A DNA stretch of 64,000 nt. It comes from Evansella sp. LMS18. GTDB lineage: Bacteria; Bacillota; Bacilli; Bacillales; Salisediminibacteriaceae. The notes beneath the pieces were generated by a model. The model saw only the letters and a list, made by a program, of their open reading frames with translations. It was not told the origin of the DNA and did no database searches. The position numbers and the translations under genes were made by a program. Of this stretch, positions 44,401 through 52,074 are shown in pieces. Location: positions 4,650,001 through 4,714,000 of the forward strand of contig NZ_CP093301.1 in assembly GCF_024362785.1 (NCBI RefSeq). Reading direction: 5' to 3'. Each line of letters opens with the position of its first letter. Positions within the stretch are counted from its first letter, which is position 1.

Positions 44401-44940
44401 TAGGTAAGTTGCAAGAGCGTCTTGCATCCCTTGAGGGAAAGGAAAGTGCTAACTCAAGTAGTGCAAGAACGTCTTACATCCCTTGAGTAAGAGGAAAGGT
44501 TGACCTCAAGTAGTGCAAGAGCGTCTTGCATCCCTTGAGCAAGAGGAAAGCGTTATCTCAAGTAGTGCAAGAGAGCCTTGCATCCCTTGAGTCACAGAAT
44601 TGCTCCAGCTCAAGTAGTGCAAGAGCGTCTTGCATCCCTTGAGGGAAAGGAAAGTGCTAACTCAAGTAGTGCAAGAACGTCTTACATCCCTTGAGTAAGA
44701 GGAAAGGTTGACCTCAAGTAGTGCAAGAGCGTCTTGCATCCCTTGAGCAAGAGGAAAGCGTTATCTCAAGTAGTGCAAGAGAGCCTTGCATCCCTTGAGT
44801 CACAGAATTGCTCCAGCTCAAGTAGTGCAAGAGCGTCTTGCAACCCTTGAGCGAGAGGAAAGGTTGACCTCAAGTAGTGCAAGAGCGTCTTGCATCCCTT
44901 GAGTCACAGAATTGATCCAGCTCAAGTAGTGCAAGAGCAT
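44401..44940. repeat. Tandem array of 52-bp units, each with a nested palindrome
   Basis: Ten unit starts lie exactly 52 bases apart (44453, 44505, ... 44921), with a decayed unit before them. Each unit has a 35-base palindromic core: CTCAAG, then TGCAAGA and TCTTGCA facing each other, then CTTGAG. A 17-base spacer follows, in only a few versions. 44409-44608 is repeated exactly at 44617-44816, so four units were duplicated as a 208-base block. It fills the 771-base gap between the convergent mtnE and reductase genes. 44290-44400 also holds a hairpin (ATGCTGGA with TCCAGCAT). No gene is present. Confidence 0.92.
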
Positions 44941-45004
44941 CCAAGGTTCTCCTCTCCACTAAATCCCGCTCAACTAAACATGATTATCTTTCCAAAACCT
45001 TCAA

Positions 45005-46039
45005 TTATAAATCATCAAACCCATTATCATCTGAAACTTTCGTATACTGCCGGGATTTTTGCTCAAAAAAGTCTGTCTTCCCGCTGTTTACATCCTCGTA
45101 TACTTTTATCCAGCGCATCGGGTTCTGGCGGTATCCTTCAAATGGGCGCTCCACGCCAAGCTGGTTCACACGCTTATTCGCAATAAATTTAATATATGCT
45201 TCAAGATCCTCCATGTTAATCCCGCTGATTTCATCACCGATAATGTGCCTTGCCCAGTTTATTTCAAGCTCGGCCCCACGTATAAAAGTTTCCCGAACAA
45301 ACCGGTGATTCTCCGCAGTATTCAATTCAGGGTTTTCATTTAACAGCTCTTTAAATATATTTGAAAACAAATACACATGCTGCTGCTCATCACGGTTAAT
45401 ATAATTAATCATCGTCGAGGTGGAGACCATCTTCTGGTTCCGCGCCAGATTATAGAAGAAACTGAATCCGGAATAGAAATTCAGGCCTTCGAGTATAACA
45501 TCGTAAACAATGGACTCCAGAAACGTCTGAGGTGTCGGGTCAGCCACAAAACGTTCATAGCCTTCTGCGATAAAATCATTACGTTCCCGCAATACTTGAT
45601 CGTGCTTCCAGTATTCAAAAATCTCGTCCTGCTTTTGCTTCGTTGTCAAACTAGAGAGAACATAAGAATAGCTCTGGTTATGAACCACTTCCTGGAAGGA
45701 AAGTACTGTCATCAGTGCGGACAGGCTCGAATCCGTTAAATACCTGGCCACATGCATGGAATAATCTGTCTGGATGCTGTCAAGAAAGGCGAGGAGTCCG
45801 ATAATTTTATCAAAAGCTTCCCTTTCCTTCGCCTCAAGCGTTTCGTATTGTCTTATATCGTTTGCCATATTAATTTCAAAAGGAGTCCAGAAATTTGCGA
45901 GCATATTTTTATAGAGCGGGTATGCCCAGGAAAATCTCACATCGTCCCAGTTCAGTACGTTAGAGCTTTCCCCGTTAATAATCCCTGTAGATGCATTAGG
46001 CGCCGCTGTATCGTATAATTTTCTTTGTTTTAACGTCAT
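45005..46039 (-). CDS. Ribonucleoside-diphosphate reductase, beta subunit (class I)
   Basis: The radical-generating subunit of an aerobic reductase, 344 residues, which makes deoxynucleotides with the alpha subunit encoded just upstream. The di-metal ligands can be placed as Asp87, Glu117, His120, Glu184, Glu218 and His221, and the radical Tyr124 is in HNQSYSY. This is a B12-independent enzyme. GAGGGGGAATCGAT precedes the ATG. It lies 30 bases after the alpha gene. No nrdI is adjacent, which fits a class Ia-like rather than class Ib set. Confidence 0.93.
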   Translation of the reverse strand: MTLKQRKLYDTAAPNASTGIINGESSNVLNWDDVRFSWAYPLYKNMLANFWTPFEINMANDIRQYETLEAKEREAFDKIIGLLAFLDSIQTDYSMHVARYLTDSSLSALMTVLSFQEVVHNQSYSYVLSSLTTKQKQDEIFEYWKHDQVLRERNDFIAEGYERFVADPTPQTFLESIVYDVILEGLNFYSGFSFFYNLARNQKMVSTSTMINYINRDEQQHVYLFSNIFKELLNENPELNTAENHRFVRETFIRGAELEINWARHIIGDEISGINMEDLEAYIKFIANKRVNQLGVERPFEGYRQNPMRWIKVYEDVNSGKTDFFEQKSRQYTKVSDDNGFDDL

Positions 46040-46069
46040 ATCGATTCCCCCTCAATTTTTCAAACTGAA

Positions 46070-48241
46070 TCAGCTTGCACAACTATCGCAATCTTCAATT
46101 TCACTGGATGTGGACCGGACATAATAAGTTGTTTTCAGCCCGTTTTTCCACGCGCTCAAATGCAGTTCCAGAAGTTCCTTCGCTTTGATTGTGTTTTTAA
46201 CATACAGATTGAACGAAATTCCCTGATCGATATGCTTCTGCCTTGCACCGTTTTGCTTAACGCTCCACAACTGGTCTGTTTCATGTGCTGACTTATAAAA
46301 CCAGGTTGTTTTCGGTGAAATATCAGGAGCCGTAACCGGTATTCGGAAATTCTTTTTCTCCTCCGCATACTCTTTTCGGTAGATCGGATCAATGGAAGCC
46401 GTTGTGCCGGCGATTATTGCAGTGGAGGAATTCGGTGCAACAGCCATTAAATAACCGTTTCGTAACCCGTTTTTTCTCACTTCACCTGCAAGTTCCACCC
46501 ACTCACCAGATTCATAGTTCCTTACCCTGAAATATTCTCCCGATTCCCAGTGGGAGCCTTCAAACTTTGCATAGCTGCCCTTTTCTTTTGCCAGCTCCAT
46601 GCTTGCCTGGATCGTTAAAAAAGCAATTTTTTCATACAGCTCGTCAGCAAACTGTACCGCTTCCTCCGACTCCCAGCGAATACCTTTCAATGCGAGAAGA
46701 TGATGCCAGCCGTATGTGCCGAGACCGATTGCCCTGTATTTCCGGTTCGTCTGTTTTGCCTGAAGCACCTCGATATCATTAATATCAATGACATTATCGA
46801 GCATTCTAACCTGGATAGGTATGAGCCGCTCAAGGACATCATCTGTTACAGCGGAAGACAGATTTACTGAGCTTAAATTGCAGACAACATAATCCCCCGC
46901 CTCTTTAGTAATGATGATTTTTCCGTCTGCCGTCTTTTCTTCCATCACTGTCGTAGGGCTCATATTCTGCATGATTTCAGTACAGAGATTAGAGCCATAG
47001 ATCATTCCGCAGTGCTGATTCGGGTTCATCCGGTTCGCCTCGTCACGGTAAAACATGTACGGTGTGCCCGTTTCTAACTGGGAAATCATTATTCGCTTCA
47101 TAATTTCAATTGCCGGGACAGTTTTCCTGGTTAACTCCGGCTCATTCACACACTCCTCGTATTTCTCGCGAAAGCTTCCGCTGCCTTTTTTCTCATCAAA
47201 AAAGTCTTCCAGAGAATACCCCATTGTCTGCCTTACTTCATGGGGATCAAACAAGTGCCAGTCTCCCCTTTCTTCCACCATCTCCATGAACAGGTCCGGG
47301 AGAGATACTCCGGTAAAAATATCATGGGTCCGCTTCCGCTCGTCGCCGTTATTAAGTTTGGCGTCAAGAAAAGAAAAAATATCTTTATGCCAGACATCCA
47401 GATAGACAGCGATAGCACCTTGTCTCTGGCCAAGCTGATCCACGCTTACCGCTGTATTGTTCAGCTGTTTCATCCAAGGAAGCACACCTGAGGAGGTGCC
47501 TTTATGTCCCTTAATGGAAGAACCCTGTGAACGGATTTTACCTAAGTAAATCCCAATTCCGCCCCCGTTCTTGCTTAATGTCGCCGCGTCTGTCGTGCTG
47601 TCAAAAATACCCCGGAGACTATCATCCATCGTATCGATGAAGCAGCTGGACAGCTGTCCATGTGTCTTTCCTGCATTTGCAAGGGTCGGAGTTGCAACTG
47701 TCATATATAAATTGGATAACGCCCAATATGCTTCTTTAATATATTCAAGCCGTTTCTCATCAAGTTCGTCCTGCATGAGTGTCATAGCAATGATCAAAAA
47801 CCGTTCCTGCGGGAGCTCCAGTTTATTGCCGTCAAAGTCTTTCGTCACATAACGGTCGATTAAAGTATGGAGCCCGAGATAAGTAAATGCTTTGTCTTTT
47901 TCAGGGTCAAGCAGTCCTGCCAGCTCCTCTCTTTCCTTCACAGAATATTTATTGATGAGGAACGGGTGATACAGCCCCTTTGCCACAAGATTTTCAACCG
48001 ATTGTGGAAATGCTTTATATACCTCCTCAGATGCAGTCTTTCTTCTGTTCCCAATCTCTTCATAAAATTGAGCGAGCTTTATCCGGGCTGCGACATACGT
48101 CCAGTCCGGTTCGTCCATTGTAATCCTCTCAAGCGCAGCGAGAAGCTGATCATCCGTACTTTTTTCTTCCGGCCAGCCATTCCAGTTCAAGCTGGAAAAT
48201 TCCTGTCTTATTTCAGTTAAATTATTTGTTTGTACCGCCAT
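46070..48241 (-). CDS. Ribonucleoside-diphosphate reductase, alpha subunit (class I)
   Basis: The catalytic subunit, 723 residues, reduces ribonucleoside diphosphates. Active-site residues are Cys200 and Cys454 (redox pair), Asn418, Cys420 and Glu422 (SNLCTEI), and a C-terminal CDSC pair that takes electrons from thioredoxin. The DEPDWTYVAARIKL block near residue 43 is like class Ia NrdA just after its ATP-cone, but there is too little sequence before it for a full cone, so overall activity control by dATP may be lost. AAAGGAGAGAG precedes the ATG. A cobalamin riboswitch and terminator lie upstream, so vitamin B12 should shut the operon down. Confidence 0.93.
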   Translation of the reverse strand: MAVQTNNLTEIRQEFSSLNWNGWPEEKSTDDQLLAALERITMDEPDWTYVAARIKLAQFYEEIGNRRKTASEEVYKAFPQSVENLVAKGLYHPFLINKYSVKEREELAGLLDPEKDKAFTYLGLHTLIDRYVTKDFDGNKLELPQERFLIIAMTLMQDELDEKRLEYIKEAYWALSNLYMTVATPTLANAGKTHGQLSSCFIDTMDDSLRGIFDSTTDAATLSKNGGGIGIYLGKIRSQGSSIKGHKGTSSGVLPWMKQLNNTAVSVDQLGQRQGAIAVYLDVWHKDIFSFLDAKLNNGDERKRTHDIFTGVSLPDLFMEMVEERGDWHLFDPHEVRQTMGYSLEDFFDEKKGSGSFREKYEECVNEPELTRKTVPAIEIMKRIMISQLETGTPYMFYRDEANRMNPNQHCGMIYGSNLCTEIMQNMSPTTVMEEKTADGKIIITKEAGDYVVCNLSSVNLSSAVTDDVLERLIPIQVRMLDNVIDINDIEVLQAKQTNRKYRAIGLGTYGWHHLLALKGIRWESEEAVQFADELYEKIAFLTIQASMELAKEKGSYAKFEGSHWESGEYFRVRNYESGEWVELAGEVRKNGLRNGYLMAVAPNSSTAIIAGTTASIDPIYRKEYAEEKKNFRIPVTAPDISPKTTWFYKSAHETDQLWSVKQNGARQKHIDQGISFNLYVKNTIKAKELLELHLSAWKNGLKTTYYVRSTSSEIEDCDSCAS

Positions 48242-48290
48242 TTAGCTCTCTCCTTTTTAATGATGATGATTCTCCCAGTGACGAGGCTAT

Positions 48291-48325
48291 GAAAACAAAA
48301 AGACTCCTCCATAAAGGAAGAGTCT
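48291..48325 (-). terminator. Terminator of the cobalamin riboswitch expression platform
   Basis: On the minus strand AGACTCTTCC pairs with GGAGGAGTCT (48301-48325, five-base loop), followed by TTTTTGTTTT. It lies about 50 bases before the reductase start, between the riboswitch and the gene, as expected for transcriptional control. Confidence 0.85.
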
Positions 48326-48454
48326 GAGAGAACGGCAAACATGAAAATAGAAAAGAAACCTGAGAATAATAGAATATGTTGAAACATAGATGTATGTATA
48401 GGTTTCCAGCGCCTGCCGCCTCATGAACTCATTCCCCGAAGCCATGAAACTATT

Positions 48455-48632
48455 CGAAAAACAGGCAGGTCTCCTGGCTTATGCTTCTTTCTACTCTGAG
48501 CCTTCCCATACAGCGGCCTTGCAGCCACTCTGTACAGTGGATTTCTCATTTCGTCAGCATTTACAGTTGCGGGGACAGCTCCGGCTTTTCACCGGATTCC
48601 CTTTTAAGCTCTGATTAAGCACCTGTTTTTCT
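48455..48632 (-). promoter_or_regulatory. Cobalamin (B12) riboswitch of the ribonucleotide reductase operon
   Basis: Read on the minus strand, the leader has the classic cobalamin aptamer parts in order: an AAAAGGGAA block, CCGGTGAAAAGCCGG, GCTGTCCCCGCAACTGTAA, and the closing GCCAGGAGACCTGCC (48478-48464). The order and spacing fit an adenosylcobalamin aptamer. With the terminator at 48301-48325 it should stop transcription of the reductase genes when B12 is plentiful. This is known for organisms that also have a B12-dependent class II reductase, which is therefore predicted elsewhere in the genome. Confidence 0.9.
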
Positions 48633-48689
48633 GCAAAATATCAATATATTGTGTTGCCAGTTATTTCTGCAACAGTATTTTGTGTATTG

Positions 48690-48718
48690 AGTATATCGAA
48701 TAATGTCATAATATGCAA
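48690..48718 (-). promoter_or_regulatory. Probable sigma-A promoter of the riboswitch and reductase operon
   Basis: TTGCAT (48718-48713) and TATACT (48695-48690) are 17 bases apart on the minus strand. Transcription would start about 50 bases before the aptamer. A second candidate (TTGCAG...TATATT, 18-base gap) lies slightly downstream. Confidence 0.6.
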
Positions 48719-48746
48719 TCATAAAAACCTGTATTCTATAAAAATC

Positions 48747-48938
48747 TTAAATCAACAATTCCACACCCAGGACTTTTGACCTCCATTCCATCCCTTGAAA
48801 AACCTTTGCCAGAGGTATAGGTATTACAGCCCAAACAACCGCTCGCTCGCAATGAAATAAATTACACTCATAGGTAGAATGTCCATGTAATTTAACACAC
48901 TGCATCTGTTCATGACATATTACCCAAAAGTAATCCAT
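48747..48938 (-). CDS. Possible small Cys/His-rich protein
   Basis: A 63-codon frame with GGAGAAAAGG close to its ATG. The product has four Cys and five His in its first half (for example CHEQMQC and CNLFHC), which could bind a metal. Codon use is not clearly coding and I recognise no family. It ends 28 bases before the operon promoter. The rest of 48939-49091 shows nothing I can support. Confidence 0.28.
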   Translation of the reverse strand: MDYFWVICHEQMQCVKLHGHSTYECNLFHCERAVVWAVIPIPLAKVFQGMEWRSKVLGVELLI

Positions 48939-49091
48939 TCGCCTTTTCTCCAGATTGTCACTCAGGTCTTATTCACTACGAGACGAGAATTCTTTCAGAC
49001 AACCGGGCCTAAATGCTCAAATGACTTACCTGAGTATATTCTTCGTTACCAGTCCGTAACTCTGCCTGTCTCCCTATACATTTCCAAGCTG

Positions 49092-49116
49092 AAAAAAGCT
49101 CATCAACCGATGAGCT
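49092..49116 (-). terminator. Rho-independent terminator of the small-gene cluster
   Basis: On the minus strand AGCTCATC pairs with GATGAGCT around GGTT (49116-49097), followed by a T run of five or six. It lies 19 bases past the stop of the 49-residue gene. Confidence 0.85.
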
Positions 49117-49134
49117 CACAAATTGCACAGAGAT

Positions 49135-49284
49135 TTATTTTGTATTATCTTTTTTAGCCGCTTCGTTTCCTTGGCTTATAACTTCGCCGGCATGTTTGTC
49201 ATCTGGTGATTTCCCCAGCGGATTGACACTTCTCGTGCCAGGTATGGCTGGATCATTGCTTCTATGTCCACGCTGCTTTCCCAT
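49135..49284 (-). CDS. Small hypothetical protein (49 residues)
   Basis: A short frame with AGAGGGGTGA eight bases before its ATG and a terminator right after it, so it is very probably translated. The product begins MGKQRGHRSNDPAIPG and ends in AAKKDNTK. It is hydrophilic and rich in Gly, Asn, Asp and Lys, as in small spore proteins, but the family is not recognised. It is the last of a run of small leftward genes. Confidence 0.65.
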   Translation of the reverse strand: MGKQRGHRSNDPAIPGTRSVNPLGKSPDDKHAGEVISQGNEAAKKDNTK

Positions 49285-49329
49285 TTATATTGTCACCCCT
49301 CTCTTCATCTGCCTTGATACAGCAGCATA

Positions 49330-49545
49330 TTAATCGTCATCCTGCTCTATAGAAGCAGATGCTCCCTCAGTTCCTGCATCTCTTTTGAAACCTTTATCGA
49401 GACGTCCCGCATTTTCAATATCTCCTGACATTTCATAGCCTTCAATCTCTGTGTTGCCGGTTGTTCCGTAAAGGCCCATGCCTCCTAACGCTGCATTAAC
49501 ATTTTGTTTGATGTCACCTTTATTGTTTTTCTGATTATTGCCCAT
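49330..49545 (-). CDS. Small hypothetical protein (71 residues)
   Basis: A hydrophilic protein rich in Gly, Asn and Asp, starting MGNNQKNNKGDIKQNVN and ending in SIEQDDD. No membrane helix or known motif is visible, and the composition suggests disorder. GAGGTG lies six bases before the ATG. It follows the 90-residue gene by ten bases, so the two are probably co-transcribed. The function is unknown; similar composition occurs in small sporulation-linked proteins. Confidence 0.7.
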   Translation of the reverse strand: MGNNQKNNKGDIKQNVNAALGGMGLYGTTGNTEIEGYEMSGDIENAGRLDKGFKRDAGTEGASASIEQDDD

Positions 49546-49555
49546 TCAGCACACC

Positions 49556-49828
49556 TCACTCATTCATTTTTCCCTGAAAGTGCTCGTTACTTTTCATCTC
49601 TGAAAGCACGTCCTGGATTTCTTCCATAAATTCATTAAACTGAGCGCCCTTTTCAGCTTTAGTGAAGTTAACCTGGTCAACAGAGTTCAGCAGGGCAATC
49701 ACAGCCTTCAGCTTTAAATCATCGTGATAATCCACATCTGATTCTCCACTGATTTCCCCGTGGACAACCAGCTTTTCCTCTTCATCCTCCAGGTGAAAAA
49801 CACATCTTTGCACCTCTTCCTCCTTCAT
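49556..49828 (-). CDS. Small acidic hypothetical protein (90 residues)
   Basis: An acidic soluble protein starting MKEEEVQRCVFHLEDEE, with a beta-like first half and a helical second half (NEFMEEIQDVLSEMKSNE). No known family is recognised. AAAGGGGTG lies five bases before the ATG. It is first in a short unit with the 71-residue gene. A MITE-like palindrome separates it from the gene upstream. Confidence 0.7.
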   Translation of the reverse strand: MKEEEVQRCVFHLEDEEEKLVVHGEISGESDVDYHDDLKLKAVIALLNSVDQVNFTKAEKGAQFNEFMEEIQDVLSEMKSNEHFQGKMNE

Positions 49829-49866
49829 ATGTACACCCCTTTAGTTTCTATTTTTCTAATGCGATT

Positions 49867-49950
49867 TTGGCTCTGTTAAATGCTGATAGTGATTTGTTGA
49901 TTTACGCGAGCGTCCTGAGCGAAAATCAACTGCAAAGTTAACAGAGCCAA
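49867..49950. mobile_element. MITE-like palindromic element
   Basis: An 84-base element bounded by perfect 13-bp inverted ends, TTGGCTCTGTTAA and TTAACAGAGCCAA. Inside lies a second inverted pair, GTTGATTT with AAATCAAC, around a GC-rich core. No coding frame is present. The structure resembles a non-autonomous miniature transposon or a folded intergenic repeat. Confidence 0.6.
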
Positions 49951-49953
49951 TAT

Positions 49954-50205
49954 TTAAAATAACAGCTCGAATATTTCTGTGAGCTCCCCTGCCCGCTTGT
50001 CGTCCTGTGTTTCTCTCGCATATTCAAGTTCCTTTTGAAGCACTGTATTCAGTAGGTTGATTTCTTCCACATCAAGGTCCCTCACAAAGGCAAGTTCGTC
50101 CTCATAATGGTTATGAAGAAGCTTCTTATAAAGAGCGATGCATGGCGGGCTCGTCTCCAGATAATTTGACAACGACTCCCGTAAATAGCCAAGTGTTTCA
50201 TCCAT
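49954..50205 (-). CDS. Small helical hypothetical protein (83 residues)
   Basis: A soluble, mostly helical acidic protein starting MDETLGYLRESLSNYLE and ending in LTEIFELLF. No family is recognised. GCAGGTGA precedes the ATG by about eight bases. It sits just upstream of a MITE-like element on the leftward strand and is divergent from the peptide-binding protein gene. Confidence 0.68.
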   Translation of the reverse strand: MDETLGYLRESLSNYLETSPPCIALYKKLLHNHYEDELAFVRDLDVEEINLLNTVLQKELEYARETQDDKRAGELTEIFELLF

Positions 50206-50389
50206 TTGCTTTCACCTGCTTCTTTTAAAAAATAAATTACAGTTGGCGATTAACAGTATTAGGATGCAATTTAAAGTGAAAAACATACAGGAATTAAAGG
50301 ATAATTCATCGAAAAAATAGTTATACTCTTTTTTTCTCAGTTGTGGTTTAATATAAGAGTTACCCGATAAGATTAAGGAGGTTTTAATT

Positions 50390-52006
50390 TTGAAGAGAAA
50401 AAAGTCGTTATTTGTTACAGCCTTGCTTGCAAGCTCCCTCATTTTTACAGCATGCGCAAGCGAACCAGATGAAAATGGGGGCAATAATAATCAAAGCCCT
50501 GACAACAATGCAGGAAATTCAGGTGAGTCCGCAGGCGGAGACCTGAGAATCGGTGTTGTGTCCGACCCAGTTTCACTGGATCCGCACGGAGCAAATGAGA
50601 ATGTGTCCAATAGTATCAATAATACGATTTATGATGGATTAGTTTATCAGGACGAAAACATGGAAATTCAGCCAGCCCTTGCAGAAAGCCTGGAGCAAAT
50701 CGAGGATACAGTCTGGGAAGCAAAAATCCGTGAAGGGGTTAGTTTCCATGATGGTTCCGAGCTTAATGCTGAAGTCGTTAAAATGAGCCTGGACCGCGTC
50801 AGGGATGAAGAGGTGGCCTCTCCTGTCGGATTCCTTTTTGGCATGATTACCGAGGTTTCTGTTGTGGATGAATACACGGTTCATATTGAAACTGAGTTTC
50901 CTTTCGCGCCGCTACCGGCACACCTGGCTCACACAGGGGGAAGCATTGTCAGCCCGGAACTTGTAGAAGCTTCTTATGAAGCATTGGAAAACGGAGAGAA
51001 CCCTTTCTCTGTAGTAAACGAAAGCCCAGCCGGAACTGGATATTTTCAATTTGACGAGCATGTTTCCGGAGAATATGTAAGACTTGTGAAAAACGAAGAT
51101 TACTGGTCAGAAGAGGAAGCTGGTGTAAACTCCGTTACATTTAATGTTATTCCAGAAGATTTAACCAGAATCGGTGAGCTTGAAACAGGCGGTATCCATA
51201 TATCATATCCTGTTAACCCGAGTGATGTTGAGAGAGTGGAAAATGCTGACGGTACTTCTATCCAGCAAGTAAGCAGTTCCCGCATGGAGTATTTAGGGTT
51301 CAATACGGAAGTAGAGCCATTTGATGATCCACGTGTCCGCCAGGCGCTGCATATGGCAATAAATAAAGAAGATATCGTCAACGGGGTACTTAACTACCTC
51401 GGAACAGTGGCCCACGGACCACTGGCACCAGACGTATTAGGTTATAGTGAGGATATCGATTACATTGAACATAATCTTGAAGAAGCCCGGGAACTACTTG
51501 CGGAAGCAGGATATCCTGATGGTTTTGAAGCTACGCTCCTGACTGATGACGAACGCCAGCGCCAGGATATCGCCCAGCTTGTTCAGCACCAGCTGTCTGA
51601 AATCGGAGTGGAAGTGGATATTGACATGACAGAGTTCGGTACTTACCTGGAACGCGCACAGCAAGGGGAAACAGAAATGTTCCTCGGCAGCTGGGGCACA
51701 GTAACAATGGATGGAGACTACGGCCTTTATGCTGTTTTCCATTCTGACAACAAAGGTGTCCCTGGAAACAGGTCTTTCATTGAAAATGAGAGAATCGATG
51801 AGCTCCTTGACCAGGCACGCCAGGAAACAGATCCTGATACTCGTTTAGACCTTTATGAAGAAGTTCAAAATGAGCTTGCAGAGGAATCGCCATATGCTTA
51901 TCTCTTCTTCCCTGATCTGAATGCAGGAGTCAGGGATGAAGTGGAAGGCTTCTGGCAGTATCCAAGCGGTTTTTACTTTCTTCGTGATGTAACACTTAAC
52001 GATTAA
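50390..52006 (+). CDS. Oligopeptide-type ABC transporter substrate-binding lipoprotein
   Basis: A lipoprotein of 538 residues of SBP family 5 (OppA/DppA type). The signal peptide ends in a lipobox (LIFTACAS, Cys22), then a low-complexity Asn/Gly linker, then the binding fold with DPVSLDPHGANENVSN, LVYQDENMEIQPALAESL and WEAKIREGVSFHDGSELNAEVVKMSLDRV. It would capture peptides or nickel-like ligands outside the cell. The start is TTG, eight bases after AAGGAGG. No permease or ATPase genes are near, so it must use components encoded elsewhere. The surface is very acidic. Confidence 0.92.
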   Translation: MKRKKSLFVTALLASSLIFTACASEPDENGGNNNQSPDNNAGNSGESAGGDLRIGVVSDPVSLDPHGANENVSNSINNTIYDGLVYQDENMEIQPALAESLEQIEDTVWEAKIREGVSFHDGSELNAEVVKMSLDRVRDEEVASPVGFLFGMITEVSVVDEYTVHIETEFPFAPLPAHLAHTGGSIVSPELVEASYEALENGENPFSVVNESPAGTGYFQFDEHVSGEYVRLVKNEDYWSEEEAGVNSVTFNVIPEDLTRIGELETGGIHISYPVNPSDVERVENADGTSIQQVSSSRMEYLGFNTEVEPFDDPRVRQALHMAINKEDIVNGVLNYLGTVAHGPLAPDVLGYSEDIDYIEHNLEEARELLAEAGYPDGFEATLLTDDERQRQDIAQLVQHQLSEIGVEVDIDMTEFGTYLERAQQGETEMFLGSWGTVTMDGDYGLYAVFHSDNKGVPGNRSFIENERIDELLDQARQETDPDTRLDLYEEVQNELAEESPYAYLFFPDLNAGVRDEVEGFWQYPSGFYFLRDVTLND

Positions 52007-52014
52007 ATTGTAAA

Positions 52015-52047
52015 GAGGGCTCCCTGTGTCTGCAGGGGCCCCCTTTT
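52015..52047 (+). terminator. Rho-independent terminator of the binding-protein gene
   Basis: GGGCTCCCTG pairs with CAGGGGCCC (some offset) and is followed by CCTTTT. It lies ten bases past the stop codon, between convergent genes. Confidence 0.7.
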
Positions 52048-52074
52048 ACTGTTCACACACTGTAATTAAACTTT

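Noticed and set aside
44401-44940. CRISPR array
   Set aside because: Repeats are palindromic and evenly spaced, but the 17-base spacers are too short and recur in the same order, and no cas gene is nearby. It is a tandem satellite.
48912-49157. An 81-codon rightward frame
   Set aside because: No ribosome site, no recognisable composition, and it runs across the terminator and the 3' end of a leftward small gene.
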